From NCBI GenBank assembly GCA_028707175.1, contig JAQTUV010000006.1, positions 78,369 through 142,368 on the forward strand: 64,000 nucleotides of DNA, given 5' to 3'. This DNA comes from Sideroxydans sp. Lineage in GTDB: Bacteria > Pseudomonadota > Gammaproteobacteria > Burkholderiales > Gallionellaceae. A program made the translations under genes and the position numbers. Positions 17,434 through 25,443 of this stretch are shown one piece after another. The notes under the pieces are model-generated. The model searched no databases. It was not told where the DNA came from and worked only from the letters and a program-made list of their open reading frames with translations. The stretch's first letter is position 1; each line of letters starts with the position of its first letter.

Positions 17434-18303
17434 ATGGAGAAACGCCAAGCAATCAAAATAGATCCGTCCACATTCAAGTTCATAGCAACCTTGGACATCT
17501 TCGGCTCATCCTTTATCAAGGATGAAGGACTCTTTCCCCCTGAAGCCGATCCATCCGCTCTGGAAGCCATGTGTGATGAGTTCCTGATTGGTGCGCCATA
17601 TTGCTCCCCCTATGCGATCTCAACAGGTGAAATGAAGCCGCGCCGATTCGAGTACAAAGACAGGTTCATCCAATTTTCACCCAGCCCTACAGGGCTACCA
17701 ACCATTCGAGACTTGGACGTTCTTATCTTTTGCATTACCTGGATAGCCAATGCCGCGATGGACGGAAGAGATGGTGATGTCGGCCCGGTATATCAGTTCA
17801 ATGTAGATGATTTCTATGCGTTTTCTGGGCGTGCTAGAAATGGTGAGCGGGAGAGCATATTTGTCCAAGGTTTGGAACGCCTTTCTGGTGCAAATATTCT
17901 CACCAACACAACGCCGATTGGACTGGATGTCATAAGCTGCAACTTTGTAGAGAAATACCAGCTTGGACGTGATGATGCAGGTCGGCTTACGACGGTCACA
18001 ATCAAGATTCCACACCGATTCTATTGCCTCGCACACAACGAGTTCTTTACCCCTCTCCATCCCGACTATTTCGCTCTTTCTGCCGCACGCAGGTTGATCT
18101 ATCTCTTTCTCAAACAACACTGCGAATGCGACGAGAAATTGCCGGTGACCTATGCCAAATTGCATGAAGTGAGTGGTTCAACATCACCTCTGCGTAAGTT
18201 TCTTCCCGTCATAAATGAGCTGGTGGCCAAGCCGCTACCGGAATTTTCCTCTGAAGAAAATGTGGCAGCGGAAACTTTGTCCTTCATCTGTACTGAGCAG
18301 TAA
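17434..18303 (+). CDS. RepA-type plasmid replication initiator (RPA family)
   Basis: A 289-residue protein resembling the replication initiator protein A family found on broad-host plasmids and integrative elements. Typical features are the early SPYAISTGEMKPRRFEY region, then GLPTIRDLDVLIFCITWI, an IPHRFYCLAHNEFFTPLHPDYFALS block and a winged-helix-like part (RRLIYLFLKQHC). It would bind origin DNA and recruit host replication proteins. AGGAG lies 11 bases before the ATG. The upstream spacer carries a nested palindrome and the downstream spacer a cluster of TTTTCCGC-like repeats, both candidate binding sites. It is the first of two unrelated initiators within 3 kb. Confidence 0.85.
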   Translation: MEKRQAIKIDPSTFKFIATLDIFGSSFIKDEGLFPPEADPSALEAMCDEFLIGAPYCSPYAISTGEMKPRRFEYKDRFIQFSPSPTGLPTIRDLDVLIFCITWIANAAMDGRDGDVGPVYQFNVDDFYAFSGRARNGERESIFVQGLERLSGANILTNTTPIGLDVISCNFVEKYQLGRDDAGRLTTVTIKIPHRFYCLAHNEFFTPLHPDYFALSAARRLIYLFLKQHCECDEKLPVTYAKLHEVSGSTSPLRKFLPVINELVAKPLPEFSSEENVAAETLSFICTEQ

Positions 18304-18660
18304 ATCTAGCAACATGGACGATTTTTCCGCACGCAACATTATGAATAATAACTGGATATATTTTCCGCTGATGCCGGACGGAAATTCCGTCCGGCTGGGT
18401 GTAAGCGTAAATGCGGACGGAAATTCCGCTGCCGGACAAATTTTCCGCCCCTTGTTTTTGCGCTCATTTAGCACTCAAGTCGATGATTTGATTACGAGCA
18501 TTAGTTCCGCGAGTCAGATGTTTTGTTGGATGCAGGGGCGGTCAATTTACCGCGCCGCCAGAACCTGACGGCGTAGAAGTAAAGGTAGGCCAAAACAAGT
18601 CAATCCGCACGGCGCGGAAATAGCGGAAATATGAGATGTGTAACCAATCTTGGAGGATGT
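18304..18660. repeat. non-coding spacer with TTTTCCGC-type repeats and a 23-bp palindrome
   Basis: The spacer after repA carries repeated TTTTCCGC or AAATTCCGC motifs at 18333-18340, 18361-18368, 18421-18429 and 18441-18448, with inverse copies GCGGAAA at 18614-18620 and 18623-18629. At 18373-18395 is a palindrome with arms GCCGGACGGAA and TTCCGTCCGGC around one central A. A related GCGGACGGAAATTCCGC follows at 18413. It is a good candidate for the RepA-dependent origin or an oriT-like site. No gene here is supported. Confidence 0.6.
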
Positions 18661-19107
18661 ATGGATTCAACGAAGGAAATCGGAAAAACAGATAAGGCTA
18701 TTCAATCCCTGCGGAATCATGTCGAGGAGTTGGGGGCGAAGGCTACGGAATTGTGCCAGCAACACTTCGATCTTGTGATGGCGGAAAACAAGCTGAAGTC
18801 ATGGGATGGCAAGAGCGTGTTGTTTGTGCAGACGAGACTACGCGGTAACAGCTTGACTGCGAATTGGTACGAGGTTCGGTGGTATGGGTCAAAGAGTTCA
18901 AAGACACGTCGCATGACAAAGAAGCTCATCCATAAACAGAAAGGCGATTATGGCTACAACATGGCCGTCTTGCTCAAGCTGGCGCAACCTTGGGAAATCG
19001 ACATGATTCAAACCATTGAACCAAAGCTGAGGGAAATCCGCCGTGAAGTTGCTTTTACAAACAAAGCATTGTTCTACCTGAATCAGATCGAACGTATTGA
19101 ATCCTAA
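18661..19107 (+). CDS. small element protein of unknown function (148 residues)
   Basis: A 148-residue charged protein, probably with helical ends (IGKTDKAIQSLRNHVEELGAKATEL and a long C-terminal helix) and a central beta part containing VRWYGSKSSKTRRMTKK, which is lysine and arginine rich and could bind nucleic acid. The start at 18661 is preferred over an earlier in-frame one because GGAGG lies four bases upstream. Its TAA stop overlaps the ATG of the next small gene. I do not recognise the family; its place in the replication operon suggests a plasmid maintenance role. Confidence 0.65.
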   Translation: MDSTKEIGKTDKAIQSLRNHVEELGAKATELCQQHFDLVMAENKLKSWDGKSVLFVQTRLRGNSLTANWYEVRWYGSKSSKTRRMTKKLIHKQKGDYGYNMAVLLKLAQPWEIDMIQTIEPKLREIRREVAFTNKALFYLNQIERIES

Positions 19108-19244
19108 TGAACGAACTCGGATACCTCATTAAAGCCCTTGCAACCCTCTCGTGGCGGTTCAATACGTTCAGAGGGCAATACGACAGACATGCCCGACTCA
19201 ACGGGCTTGTGAATCATTCACAAGTGGAAATAGTTGGAATTTGA
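19107..19244 (+). CDS. 45-residue coupled small protein
   Basis: A short frame whose ATG overlaps the stop of the previous gene as TAATG (19105-19109) and which ends three bases before the alpA-type gene. Translation gives a basic peptide beginning MNELGYLIKALATLSWRFNT and ending VEIVGI. The perfect fit between two real genes argues that it is translated. The function is unknown. Confidence 0.55.
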   Translation: MNELGYLIKALATLSWRFNTFRGQYDRHARLNGLVNHSQVEIVGI

Positions 19245-19247
19245 AAC

Positions 19248-19442
19248 ATGAAAATACGAATAGAGGATCTTCCTGACATCGTGCCGGTAAAGTTAGCCGC
19301 AAAATTTTTCAACTGTCATAGAACAACACTTTGGCGATGGGAAAAAGAGATACCAAACTTTCCCAAAGCTAAGCATTTCTCATCCCGGAAAACTGGATAT
19401 TTGCGCTGCGACATAATTGCCTACATTCAATCTATTAGATGA
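19248..19442 (+). CDS. AlpA-type DNA-binding regulator
   Basis: A 64-residue protein consisting of one winged helix-turn-helix of the AlpA/excisionase kind: PVKLAAKFFNCHRTTLWRWEKEIPNFPKA, then a wing with GYLRCDIIAYIQS. Such proteins activate or repress genes of integrative elements and help excision with a tyrosine recombinase. It sits in a tight operon between the 45-residue gene and the trfA-type gene, in the same element as the integrase, which fits an excision or control role. Confidence 0.85.
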   Translation: MKIRIEDLPDIVPVKLAAKFFNCHRTTLWRWEKEIPNFPKAKHFSSRKTGYLRCDIIAYIQSIR

Positions 19443-19450
19443 TGGCACAG

Positions 19451-19488
19451 ATATCGCCTGCAAATTGCTCTGAGGGCAATGTCGATAT
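19451..19488. promoter_or_regulatory. imperfect dyad upstream of trfA-type gene
   Basis: Arms ATATCG (19451-19456) and CGATAT (19483-19488), with inner TTGC/GCAA, flank the 11-mer GCCTGCAAATT (19456-19466) shared with the dyad before repA. It lies in the 109-base gap before the trfA-type gene. This suggests that one regulator acts on both initiator genes. Confidence 0.5.
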
Positions 19489-19551
19489 ATTCGAATCGAA
19501 TGAAGATCGAGCGGTTGCCTACAGTCGTATCGATAGGAACCGGGCATAAAA

Positions 19552-20445
19552 GTGCCAAAATATCCAATTAACAAACCGGATTCGGTAATCGAGTTTCAGC
19601 GCAATCGTGTGAGACTAAAGATTGCGCAAATAAACCTTGCTCATCCCCCTTCCATATCGGTTGATAGCGACGTCCCAAACACAGGTGATACTAGAAATGA
19701 GGCGCTTCAACTTCCTCGCTGGAGTGACACTCGGCGCGCAATCCCGAACGAATATGCAAGATCTGCGATCTTTACTGTGAGAAACAAAAAAGTGGAAAGA
19801 CGGACATTCACAAATACTAATGTGTTTGTTGTGGGTAATTGTGTTGTACGTTATACGGGAATTGAATTGCGCGCCTACGACGATGAGTTGGTTTGGCTTG
19901 AGGTATTAAGCCTTGCAAAAAGTTTTCCTCTTGGCGAATGGATTCAGTTTTCCCGCTATCAGATATGTGCTGCGATCGGATGGTCAACGAGTAAATTTTA
20001 CTACCAAAAAATCCATGAATGCTTATTGCGTCTGAAAGCAACTGCAGTAAGTATTGAAAACAAACGGCTTGGAAAGGGTAAGGCAATTGCATTCATTGAG
20101 GACTATGAATGGGAGGATGCGACAGGATCTAGGCTACCGAAATGTCGAATCAAAATTCATAAAAACATGAGCGCACTATTCGGAGGGCACCACTTTACTG
20201 AGCTTGAATGGAATGCATATACGAAATTGAGCCCAATTGCCCGCCGAGTTTATGACTATGTTGCGAGCCATAGGACTCCTCATGCACTTCGTTTAGATAC
20301 TGTTAGGAATATGTGTGGTTCAGAATCAGTTAACAGTGACGGAAAGTGGAAGCAACAAGTTAATCTGGCTTTGGATGAACTAAAGCGCTTTCGCCTCATT
20401 AAAGTTGGCGAAATTAGGATAGGGTTGGTAAATATTCAAAGGTAG
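19552..20445 (+). CDS. TrfA-family plasmid replication initiator
   Basis: A 297-residue initiator of the IncP TrfA family. The shared blocks are clear: NEYARSAIFTVRNKK, VRYTGIELRAYDDELVW, PLGEWIQFSRYQICAAIGWS, and the C-terminal SPIARRVYDYVASHRTPHALRLDTVRNMCGS winged-helix region. TrfA binds iterons in oriV and opens the origin for the host DnaB helicase. The start is GTG 19552; no ATG in frame is near. Directly after the stop lie four iteron-like repeats ending TTGAGGT and a DnaA box, so gene and origin are adjacent. Finding it integrated beside a tyrosine recombinase suggests an element that can also replicate as a circle. Confidence 0.92.
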   Translation: MPKYPINKPDSVIEFQRNRVRLKIAQINLAHPPSISVDSDVPNTGDTRNEALQLPRWSDTRRAIPNEYARSAIFTVRNKKVERRTFTNTNVFVVGNCVVRYTGIELRAYDDELVWLEVLSLAKSFPLGEWIQFSRYQICAAIGWSTSKFYYQKIHECLLRLKATAVSIENKRLGKGKAIAFIEDYEWEDATGSRLPKCRIKIHKNMSALFGGHHFTELEWNAYTKLSPIARRVYDYVASHRTPHALRLDTVRNMCGSESVNSDGKWKQQVNLALDELKRFRLIKVGEIRIGLVNIQR

Positions 20446-20446
20446 T

Positions 20447-20541
20447 ATCGTCACTTGAGGTAACGGAACATCGACATAAGTGTCGTCATTTGAGGTGCGA
20501 ATCATCGTCATATGAGGTACATAACTATCGTCACTTGAGGT
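20447..20541 (+). repeat. TrfA-type iterons (origin of replication)
   Basis: Four direct repeats of the form ATCGTCACTTGAGGT lie at 20447-20461, 20482-20496, 20504-20518 and 20527-20541. The last three are spaced 22 and 23 bases, about two helix turns. A degenerate fifth copy starts at 20470, 23 bases after the first. The TTGAGG core resembles, from memory, the iterons of plasmid RK2. They start within three bases of the end of the trfA-type gene. Confidence 0.85.
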
Positions 20542-20638
20542 GCGGGGGCAATGTCAATTAGTGAAGTTACGCAAGGGTTTGAAGGGCATGTTTTACTTAC
20601 GCTAACCATTTATTAACCAAATACTATAACCATCAATC

Positions 20639-20647
20639 TGTGGATAA
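20639..20647 (-). promoter_or_regulatory. DnaA box in the candidate origin
   Basis: TGTGGATAA is the exact complement of the consensus DnaA box TTATCCACA. It lies about 100 bases beyond the iterons, with an AT-rich stretch (20588-20630) between them, which is the layout of an iteron plasmid origin. Confidence 0.7.
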
Positions 20648-20694
20648 GTCTGTTGACTCCAAAGTGTGATAGCAATCACGGATGAGACTAGTAG

Positions 20695-21816
20695 TTAGAG
20701 AGAGCTCAAGAAGTTGGACCAGTGTTGCATCATCGTTCTACGATCATCTATAAACTGGGTGCGATTGTAAGCTCGTCCAAGAGGGTCTCGGACGACATGC
20801 CCGAGTTGATGCTCAACGATATCTACGGGAAATTTTAGATTTTCAACCAGAAGTGTTCGCGCGGTTGCGCGCCATCCATGCAGGCAGTGTTTTGTAGACC
20901 ATCCTGATCTTCGAAGAATTTGAGTCGCCGTCATATCGGAAATCGGTTTTTCATCTGGGACTGATGCAAAAAGGAATGGAGTGTTGCCCGTAAATTTATT
21001 CAACTCTTTTAGTAGCATCAACACTTGTTTTGATAGAGGAACGATGTGTTCAGAGTTGACCTTGCCCATCGTATAGCGCCATTCCCCAACTTCCATGTCT
21101 ATATCAGCCCATTTTGCCAACCGCAGCTCTCCTGGTCGGGTGAATATATGGGGAATGATTTGCAAATACAATCTGGTTACTACTCCGACCGTTGGGTGCT
21201 CGTTGATAAACCGAAGGAGCTTTCCAATTTCCACTGGATCAATTACTGCGGGGCGGTGTTTAACTTTTAATGGCTTCATAGCGCCTTGAAGATCGTGAAG
21301 TGGGTCGCGTTCAGCAAGGTCGGCAGCAACCGCATATCTGAAACATTGGGAGAAATCCGTTCTAACTTTTTTTGCAACACTAGGACTGCGTGCTTCTATC
21401 TCACGCAGCAAGGGTAGAAAATCTGCAGGACGAAAGTCTGCTATTGCCTTTTTTCCTAAGCTTTCCAAAATAGGGGCGCATCGAGACTGCATTAGGGCTT
21501 GGTGCTTTGCTGTGAGATCGGATTTCTTGATAAGCATGAACTCTCGAAATACTGATTCGAGTGATCGTCCCTTAGCAACTGGAGTGGGATCAAAACTATC
21601 GCGGAGACGGCGAGCTTCGTGTAGCGTGACCTGAGGATATACGCCTAATGATTTGAGCTGTTGTTTACCATTTAGCCGATAGGCAAGTCGCCACCACTTG
21701 GATCCGTTGGGACGTATCTCGATGTACATACCTCCGCCATCTGATTTTTTGTACGGTTTTTCCCGTGATTTGAAGCTTCTAACCTGGGTATCCAATAATT
21801 TGTTGGTAGCTGACAT
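20695..21816 (-). CDS. tyrosine recombinase/integrase
   Basis: A 373-residue phage-type integrase with an N-terminal arm-binding domain (SDGGGMYIEIRPNGSKWWRLAYR, DUF4102-like), a core-binding helix region and a catalytic domain. The catalytic residues are visible: R227 (TRPGELRLAKW), H313 and R316 (HGWRATA), H340 (QLGHVVRD) and Y350 (GRAYNRT). The start at 21816 (MSATNKLL) is preferred, since the upstream in-frame part crosses a terminator-like hairpin. It lies with its 5' end facing the 3' end of tRNA-Glu, the usual arrangement when the tRNA gene is the attachment site. It should integrate and, with an excision factor, release the element. Confidence 0.93.
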   Translation of the reverse strand: MSATNKLLDTQVRSFKSREKPYKKSDGGGMYIEIRPNGSKWWRLAYRLNGKQQLKSLGVYPQVTLHEARRLRDSFDPTPVAKGRSLESVFREFMLIKKSDLTAKHQALMQSRCAPILESLGKKAIADFRPADFLPLLREIEARSPSVAKKVRTDFSQCFRYAVAADLAERDPLHDLQGAMKPLKVKHRPAVIDPVEIGKLLRFINEHPTVGVVTRLYLQIIPHIFTRPGELRLAKWADIDMEVGEWRYTMGKVNSEHIVPLSKQVLMLLKELNKFTGNTPFLFASVPDEKPISDMTATQILRRSGWSTKHCLHGWRATARTLLVENLKFPVDIVEHQLGHVVRDPLGRAYNRTQFIDDRRTMMQHWSNFLSSL

Positions 21817-21892
21817 GTTGGTAACGAGAACTGGAAGAGTTACCAACAAAGTTACCATCAGGAGGGTGAAACACACAACAACATCTTGCAAC

Positions 21893-21917
21893 AACAAAAA
21901 AGCCCCGAAGGGCTTTG
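21893..21917 (-). terminator. hairpin terminator downstream of tRNA-Glu
   Basis: AAAGCCC (21899-21905), a CGAA loop and GGGCTTT (21910-21916) form a perfect stem. On the minus strand it is followed by a T-run, as in a factor-independent terminator. It would end transcripts of the tRNA-Ala/tRNA-Glu pair before the integrase gene. Confidence 0.8.
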
Positions 21918-21983
21918 GATGCTTTGTTTCATTGGGTTTCTTGCTGATATTGCATCGTCCTGAAACAACGTGCAACTTGAAGG

Positions 21984-22059
21984 TGGCGTCCCCAACGAGA
22001 TTCGAACTCGTGTTATCGCCGTGAAAGGGCGGTGTCCTAGGCCTCTAGACGATGGGGAC
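21984..22059 (-). tRNA. tRNA-Glu (TTC)
   Basis: The minus strand reads GTCCCCATCGTCTAGAGGCC at the 5' end and folds as a full cloverleaf, with anticodon loop CCTTTCACG (anticodon TTC), TTCGAATC in the T loop and an encoded CCA end. Its 3' end faces the integrase, making it the likely attachment site of the element. Confidence 0.95.
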
Positions 22060-22080
22060 TGCGGTACTACATTTTCTTTT

Positions 22081-22156
<76 letters not shown>

Positions 22157-22218
22157 CAGGGTGCCCCCGAAAAGAGCGCGCATTATAGTGATGACATGCA
22201 ACCTTGTAAAGCAACTCA

Positions 22219-23622
22219 TCAAGTTTTTTTCACAAGAGATTTTTCGATGCGCGACAACACCATTTCCCGTGTGAATAAAACCACCAATGCATCCACGGAA
22301 GGCGCTTGCGTTTGGCCTGTCAAGATCACGCGCAAAGGCATGGCAAGCTTGGGCATCTTCAAACCGTGCTTGGCAATGACCTCTTTGATAGTGGCACTGA
22401 TAGCACTTACCTCCCACGGCACGACTGCAATTTGTTGTGCAAAATCTTGTACGGCTGGAATCGATTCTGCCGTCAGCTGCGCCTCAAGCAAAGCAGCATC
22501 TGGCGTGACCTCGGTATAAAAAATCTCAGCGGCAATTGCAAGTTCATTCAATGTCGAAACACGCTCTTTATACAAGCCGACGATTGCAGCAAGTGACGGC
22601 GTATCCGAAACTTTGATATCGCGTGCTTCAAGACGTGGCTTAACCAATGAAGCCAACTTCTCGTTGTCCATTTGCTTCATGTAATGATTATTCAACCAGC
22701 GCAATTTTTCAGTATTGAACTGCGCAGCAGATGGCGTGATGTGATCCAGATCGAACCATTCGCAGAACTGCTCGACAGAGAACACCTCATCATCACCATG
22801 CGACCACCCCAAGCGTGCGAGATAGTTAATAACTGCTTCACGCAAGTAACCTTCTTCATCGTATTGCATGACGCTGACTGCACCGTGACGCTTAGATAGC
22901 TTTGCGCCGTCATCCCCCAAGATCATTGAAAGATGTGCATAGCTTGGCGGTGTCGCACCTAACGCTTTGAGAATATTGATTTGACGCGGGGTATTGTTGA
23001 CATGATCGTCACCTCGAATCACTTGAGTGATCCCCATATCCCAATCGTCGACCACCACGCAGAAATTATAGGTGGGCGTACCATCCGCACGGGCAATGAT
23101 CAAATCATCCAACTCGGCGTTACTGAACTCAATATCACCTTTAACCATATCCTTCCACGCAACGACACCTTCGATTGGATTCTTAAATCGAACGACTGGT
23201 TTGATATCTGCAGGAACGGGAGGTAAAACCTTTCCCTCATCTGGCCGCCAAGTTCCGTCATAGCGCGGCTTTTCACCACGAGCGCGTTGCGCTTCGCGCA
23301 AGGCGTCCAACTCTGCGGGCGAGGTATAGCAGTAATAGGCTGTTCCTTCAGCCAACATCTGCTGAATAACCTCCTTGTAACGCGGCATACGTTGCATTTG
23401 ATAGAACGGGCCTTCATCGTGATTCAATTCAAGCCAATTCATTCCATCCAATATCGCTTGCACAGCTTCAGGAGTCGAACGCTCAAGGTCTGTGTCTTCG
23501 ATACGCAAAATAAAGACACCTTTATGTTTGCGTGCGTAAGCCCAAGAGAACAATGCGGTGCGTGCCCCGCCAATATGTAAATACCCTGTTGGGCTGGGAG
23601 CGAAACGTGTACGAACAGTCAT
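22219..23622 (-). CDS. gltX: glutamate--tRNA ligase
   Basis: A 467-residue class I aminoacyl-tRNA synthetase that charges tRNA-Glu. The HIGH-type signature ([15 protein letters not shown]) is at residues 8-22 and the KLSKRHG signature near 240. An anticodon-binding helical domain follows from about 320. The length is normal. It lies just upstream of tRNA-Ala and tRNA-Glu on the same strand. Confidence 0.97.
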   Translation of the reverse strand: MTVRTRFAPSPTGYLHIGGARTALFSWAYARKHKGVFILRIEDTDLERSTPEAVQAILDGMNWLELNHDEGPFYQMQRMPRYKEVIQQMLAEGTAYYCYTSPAELDALREAQRARGEKPRYDGTWRPDEGKVLPPVPADIKPVVRFKNPIEGVVAWKDMVKGDIEFSNAELDDLIIARADGTPTYNFCVVVDDWDMGITQVIRGDDHVNNTPRQINILKALGATPPSYAHLSMILGDDGAKLSKRHGAVSVMQYDEEGYLREAVINYLARLGWSHGDDEVFSVEQFCEWFDLDHITPSAAQFNTEKLRWLNNHYMKQMDNEKLASLVKPRLEARDIKVSDTPSLAAIVGLYKERVSTLNELAIAAEIFYTEVTPDAALLEAQLTAESIPAVQDFAQQIAVVPWEVSAISATIKEVIAKHGLKMPKLAMPLRVILTGQTQAPSVDALVVLFTREMVLSRIEKSLVKKT

Positions 23623-23751
23623 ATTGCTGTGCTTTCTTATCGAGAATGGGAACGACTAACTACGAAGGCGCGCATTTTACGACAGAAGGTTTCTGCCGAT
23701 AAAGAAATTGACCCAATCGATTCGAGCATGATTAAATTCGCGCCCTTGATT

Positions 23752-23826
23752 GGGCGGTTAGCTCAGCGGTAGAGCACTGCCTTCACACGGCAGGGGTCAC
23801 AAGTTCGAACCTTGTACCGCCCACCA
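23752..23826 (+). tRNA. tRNA-Val (CAC)
   Basis: GGGCGGTTAGCTCAGCGGTA at the 5' end, an anticodon loop TTCACAC (anticodon CAC) in a five-pair stem CTGCC/GGCAG, T loop GTTCGAAC, and a final ACCGCCCACCA closing the acceptor stem and giving the encoded CCA. It stands alone between gltX and the HD-GYP gene. Confidence 0.93.
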
Positions 23827-23853
23827 ATATTCTCAGAACATCAAATCCATCTA

Positions 23854-25347
23854 TCAAGCCGCTAAACGGCTTTCTGGTGCGGCCGCTAGATCACTGTACT
23901 TCTCCGCGATCTCCACGAACTCATATTGAATTGCAATGAATGCATCGACGATATCTGGATCAAAGTGCTTGCCGCGCCCCTCGACAATGATGTCGACCAC
24001 ATCCTCGTGTCGCATAGCCTCTTTATAAACTCGCCGACTAATCAAAGCATCGTAAACATCGGCCAAAGCCATCAATCTAGCTGGGATAGGGATATCGTCG
24101 CCACTCAATCCGAGAGGGTAACCGCTCCCATCCCATTTCTCGTGATGGCCTAAGGCAATCTCTCGCGCTACCTGCAAAAAAGCACTCTTAACATTCAAAC
24201 GACTCTCTGCAGCCGCAATCGCATTTCCACCCAATGCTGCATGCGTCTTCATAATTTCGAACTCTTCTGGCGTCAACTTGCCTGGCTTAAGCAATATCCG
24301 ATCAGGAATACCCACTTTTCCAATGTCATGCAACGGAGCAAGTTTGTATAACAACTCGATGTTCTCGATGGTGAGATAGGATTTAAATCGACTGTGATCC
24401 CGTAGGCGAGTCGCTAATGAATACACGTAATTTTGCGTTCTCTGAATATGATTTCCTGTTTCGTTATCGCGCGTTTCGGCGAGTGACGATAGCGCTAAAA
24501 TAGTGGTTTGCTTGATAATTTCAATCTCGTCAGTGCGCTGGCGTAGCTCTAAAGTACGGTCTTGCACCAGTAACTCCAGCTTGGTACTGTCGTCTTGCAA
24601 TGCGGCATTAACCAATTCGAGGCGACGGTGCGCCTGTTCCAACGCCTTCTTTTGTTCAGACACTTTTTTTAACAAGTCGCTGTTCTCAAAACGTTGATTG
24701 AGCGACAGCATAAATGTCTTATTCAGCTCACGACCTGCCATCACGATCACCACACTAAATAGCAGCAACATGGCAATCAATAACCAATGTAGCGCATCGT
24801 TTTCCATCGCAATGCGCCCTATCATCGGAATCAATATCCCCAAGAGGTACGCATACAAAGCGGGCGGATGAACAGGATTCATGGTCACCCCTCCCGCGAC
24901 CAATCCCACCATTACGCAAATGAGCAAGCTTTGATAGGCCAAGTCATCGGGAAAAAACAGCACCACTGCCATGCCCCACATTGCCCCTACTAACAAAGCA
25001 AAAATTGTGAAGTGCTTATTCCACCAACGGCATTGATCAACTGTCTGCAACTCATCTCGGCGGCGGAATAGTTGAATCATTTCCACCGAGTGGATGACGT
25101 ACATCATGCCGAGCCAAGCGAGTAATTCTGAATGTGATGCACGCTCCCAAAAGAGCATGACGAGGAATGGCTCAAGCGCAACTTGGCTAATAATCAACGA
25201 GGGGTACATGGCCATACGTGTTCGCAATTGCTCTATACGCACGGCCAAATTGGCATCATCAATGCGAAATATCGCATTGCAAATTCCAAACTGACATATT
25301 GCTACGATGCCCATCGCCGCCCCCCGAAGAATTCGCTCCTTGGCCAT
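23854..25347 (-). CDS. membrane-bound HD-GYP phosphodiesterase-like protein
   Basis: About 497 residues. The N-terminal half has several membrane helices (roughly 15-210), then a coiled coil (SEQKKALEQAHRRLELVNAALQDD) and a C-terminal HD-GYP domain. The metal-binding HDIGKVGIPD and the HHEKWDGSGYPLGLSG signature are intact, so it is probably an active cyclic-di-GMP hydrolase. ATG 25347 is used here. An upstream GTG (25368) or a downstream ATG is also possible, as no ribosome-binding site is clear. The membrane part may sense a signal, but no known sensor domain is evident. Confidence 0.87.
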   Translation of the reverse strand: MAKERILRGAAMGIVAICQFGICNAIFRIDDANLAVRIEQLRTRMAMYPSLIISQVALEPFLVMLFWERASHSELLAWLGMMYVIHSVEMIQLFRRRDELQTVDQCRWWNKHFTIFALLVGAMWGMAVVLFFPDDLAYQSLLICVMVGLVAGGVTMNPVHPPALYAYLLGILIPMIGRIAMENDALHWLLIAMLLLFSVVIVMAGRELNKTFMLSLNQRFENSDLLKKVSEQKKALEQAHRRLELVNAALQDDSTKLELLVQDRTLELRQRTDEIEIIKQTTILALSSLAETRDNETGNHIQRTQNYVYSLATRLRDHSRFKSYLTIENIELLYKLAPLHDIGKVGIPDRILLKPGKLTPEEFEIMKTHAALGGNAIAAAESRLNVKSAFLQVAREIALGHHEKWDGSGYPLGLSGDDIPIPARLMALADVYDALISRRVYKEAMRHEDVVDIIVEGRGKHFDPDIVDAFIAIQYEFVEIAEKYSDLAAAPESRLAA

Positions 25348-25443
25348 TGTTAAAACGGCCAAGCGCACTCTATTTAGGGGTATCGACCTCGCAAAGTAAA
25401 ACTTGAGGAGAAATAATTAACGATGAAAAAATGCTAGAAATGA

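Noticed and set aside
18215..18568. 117-codon frame across the end of repA and the repeat-rich spacer
   Set aside because: It overlaps repA in another frame, and the rest is explained by repeated TTTTCCGC-like DNA; no ribosome-binding site.
20447..20541. Iteron array considered as a short CRISPR array
   Set aside because: Repeats are about 15 bases with 7-8-base gaps, far too short, and they follow a TrfA-type gene next to a DnaA box.
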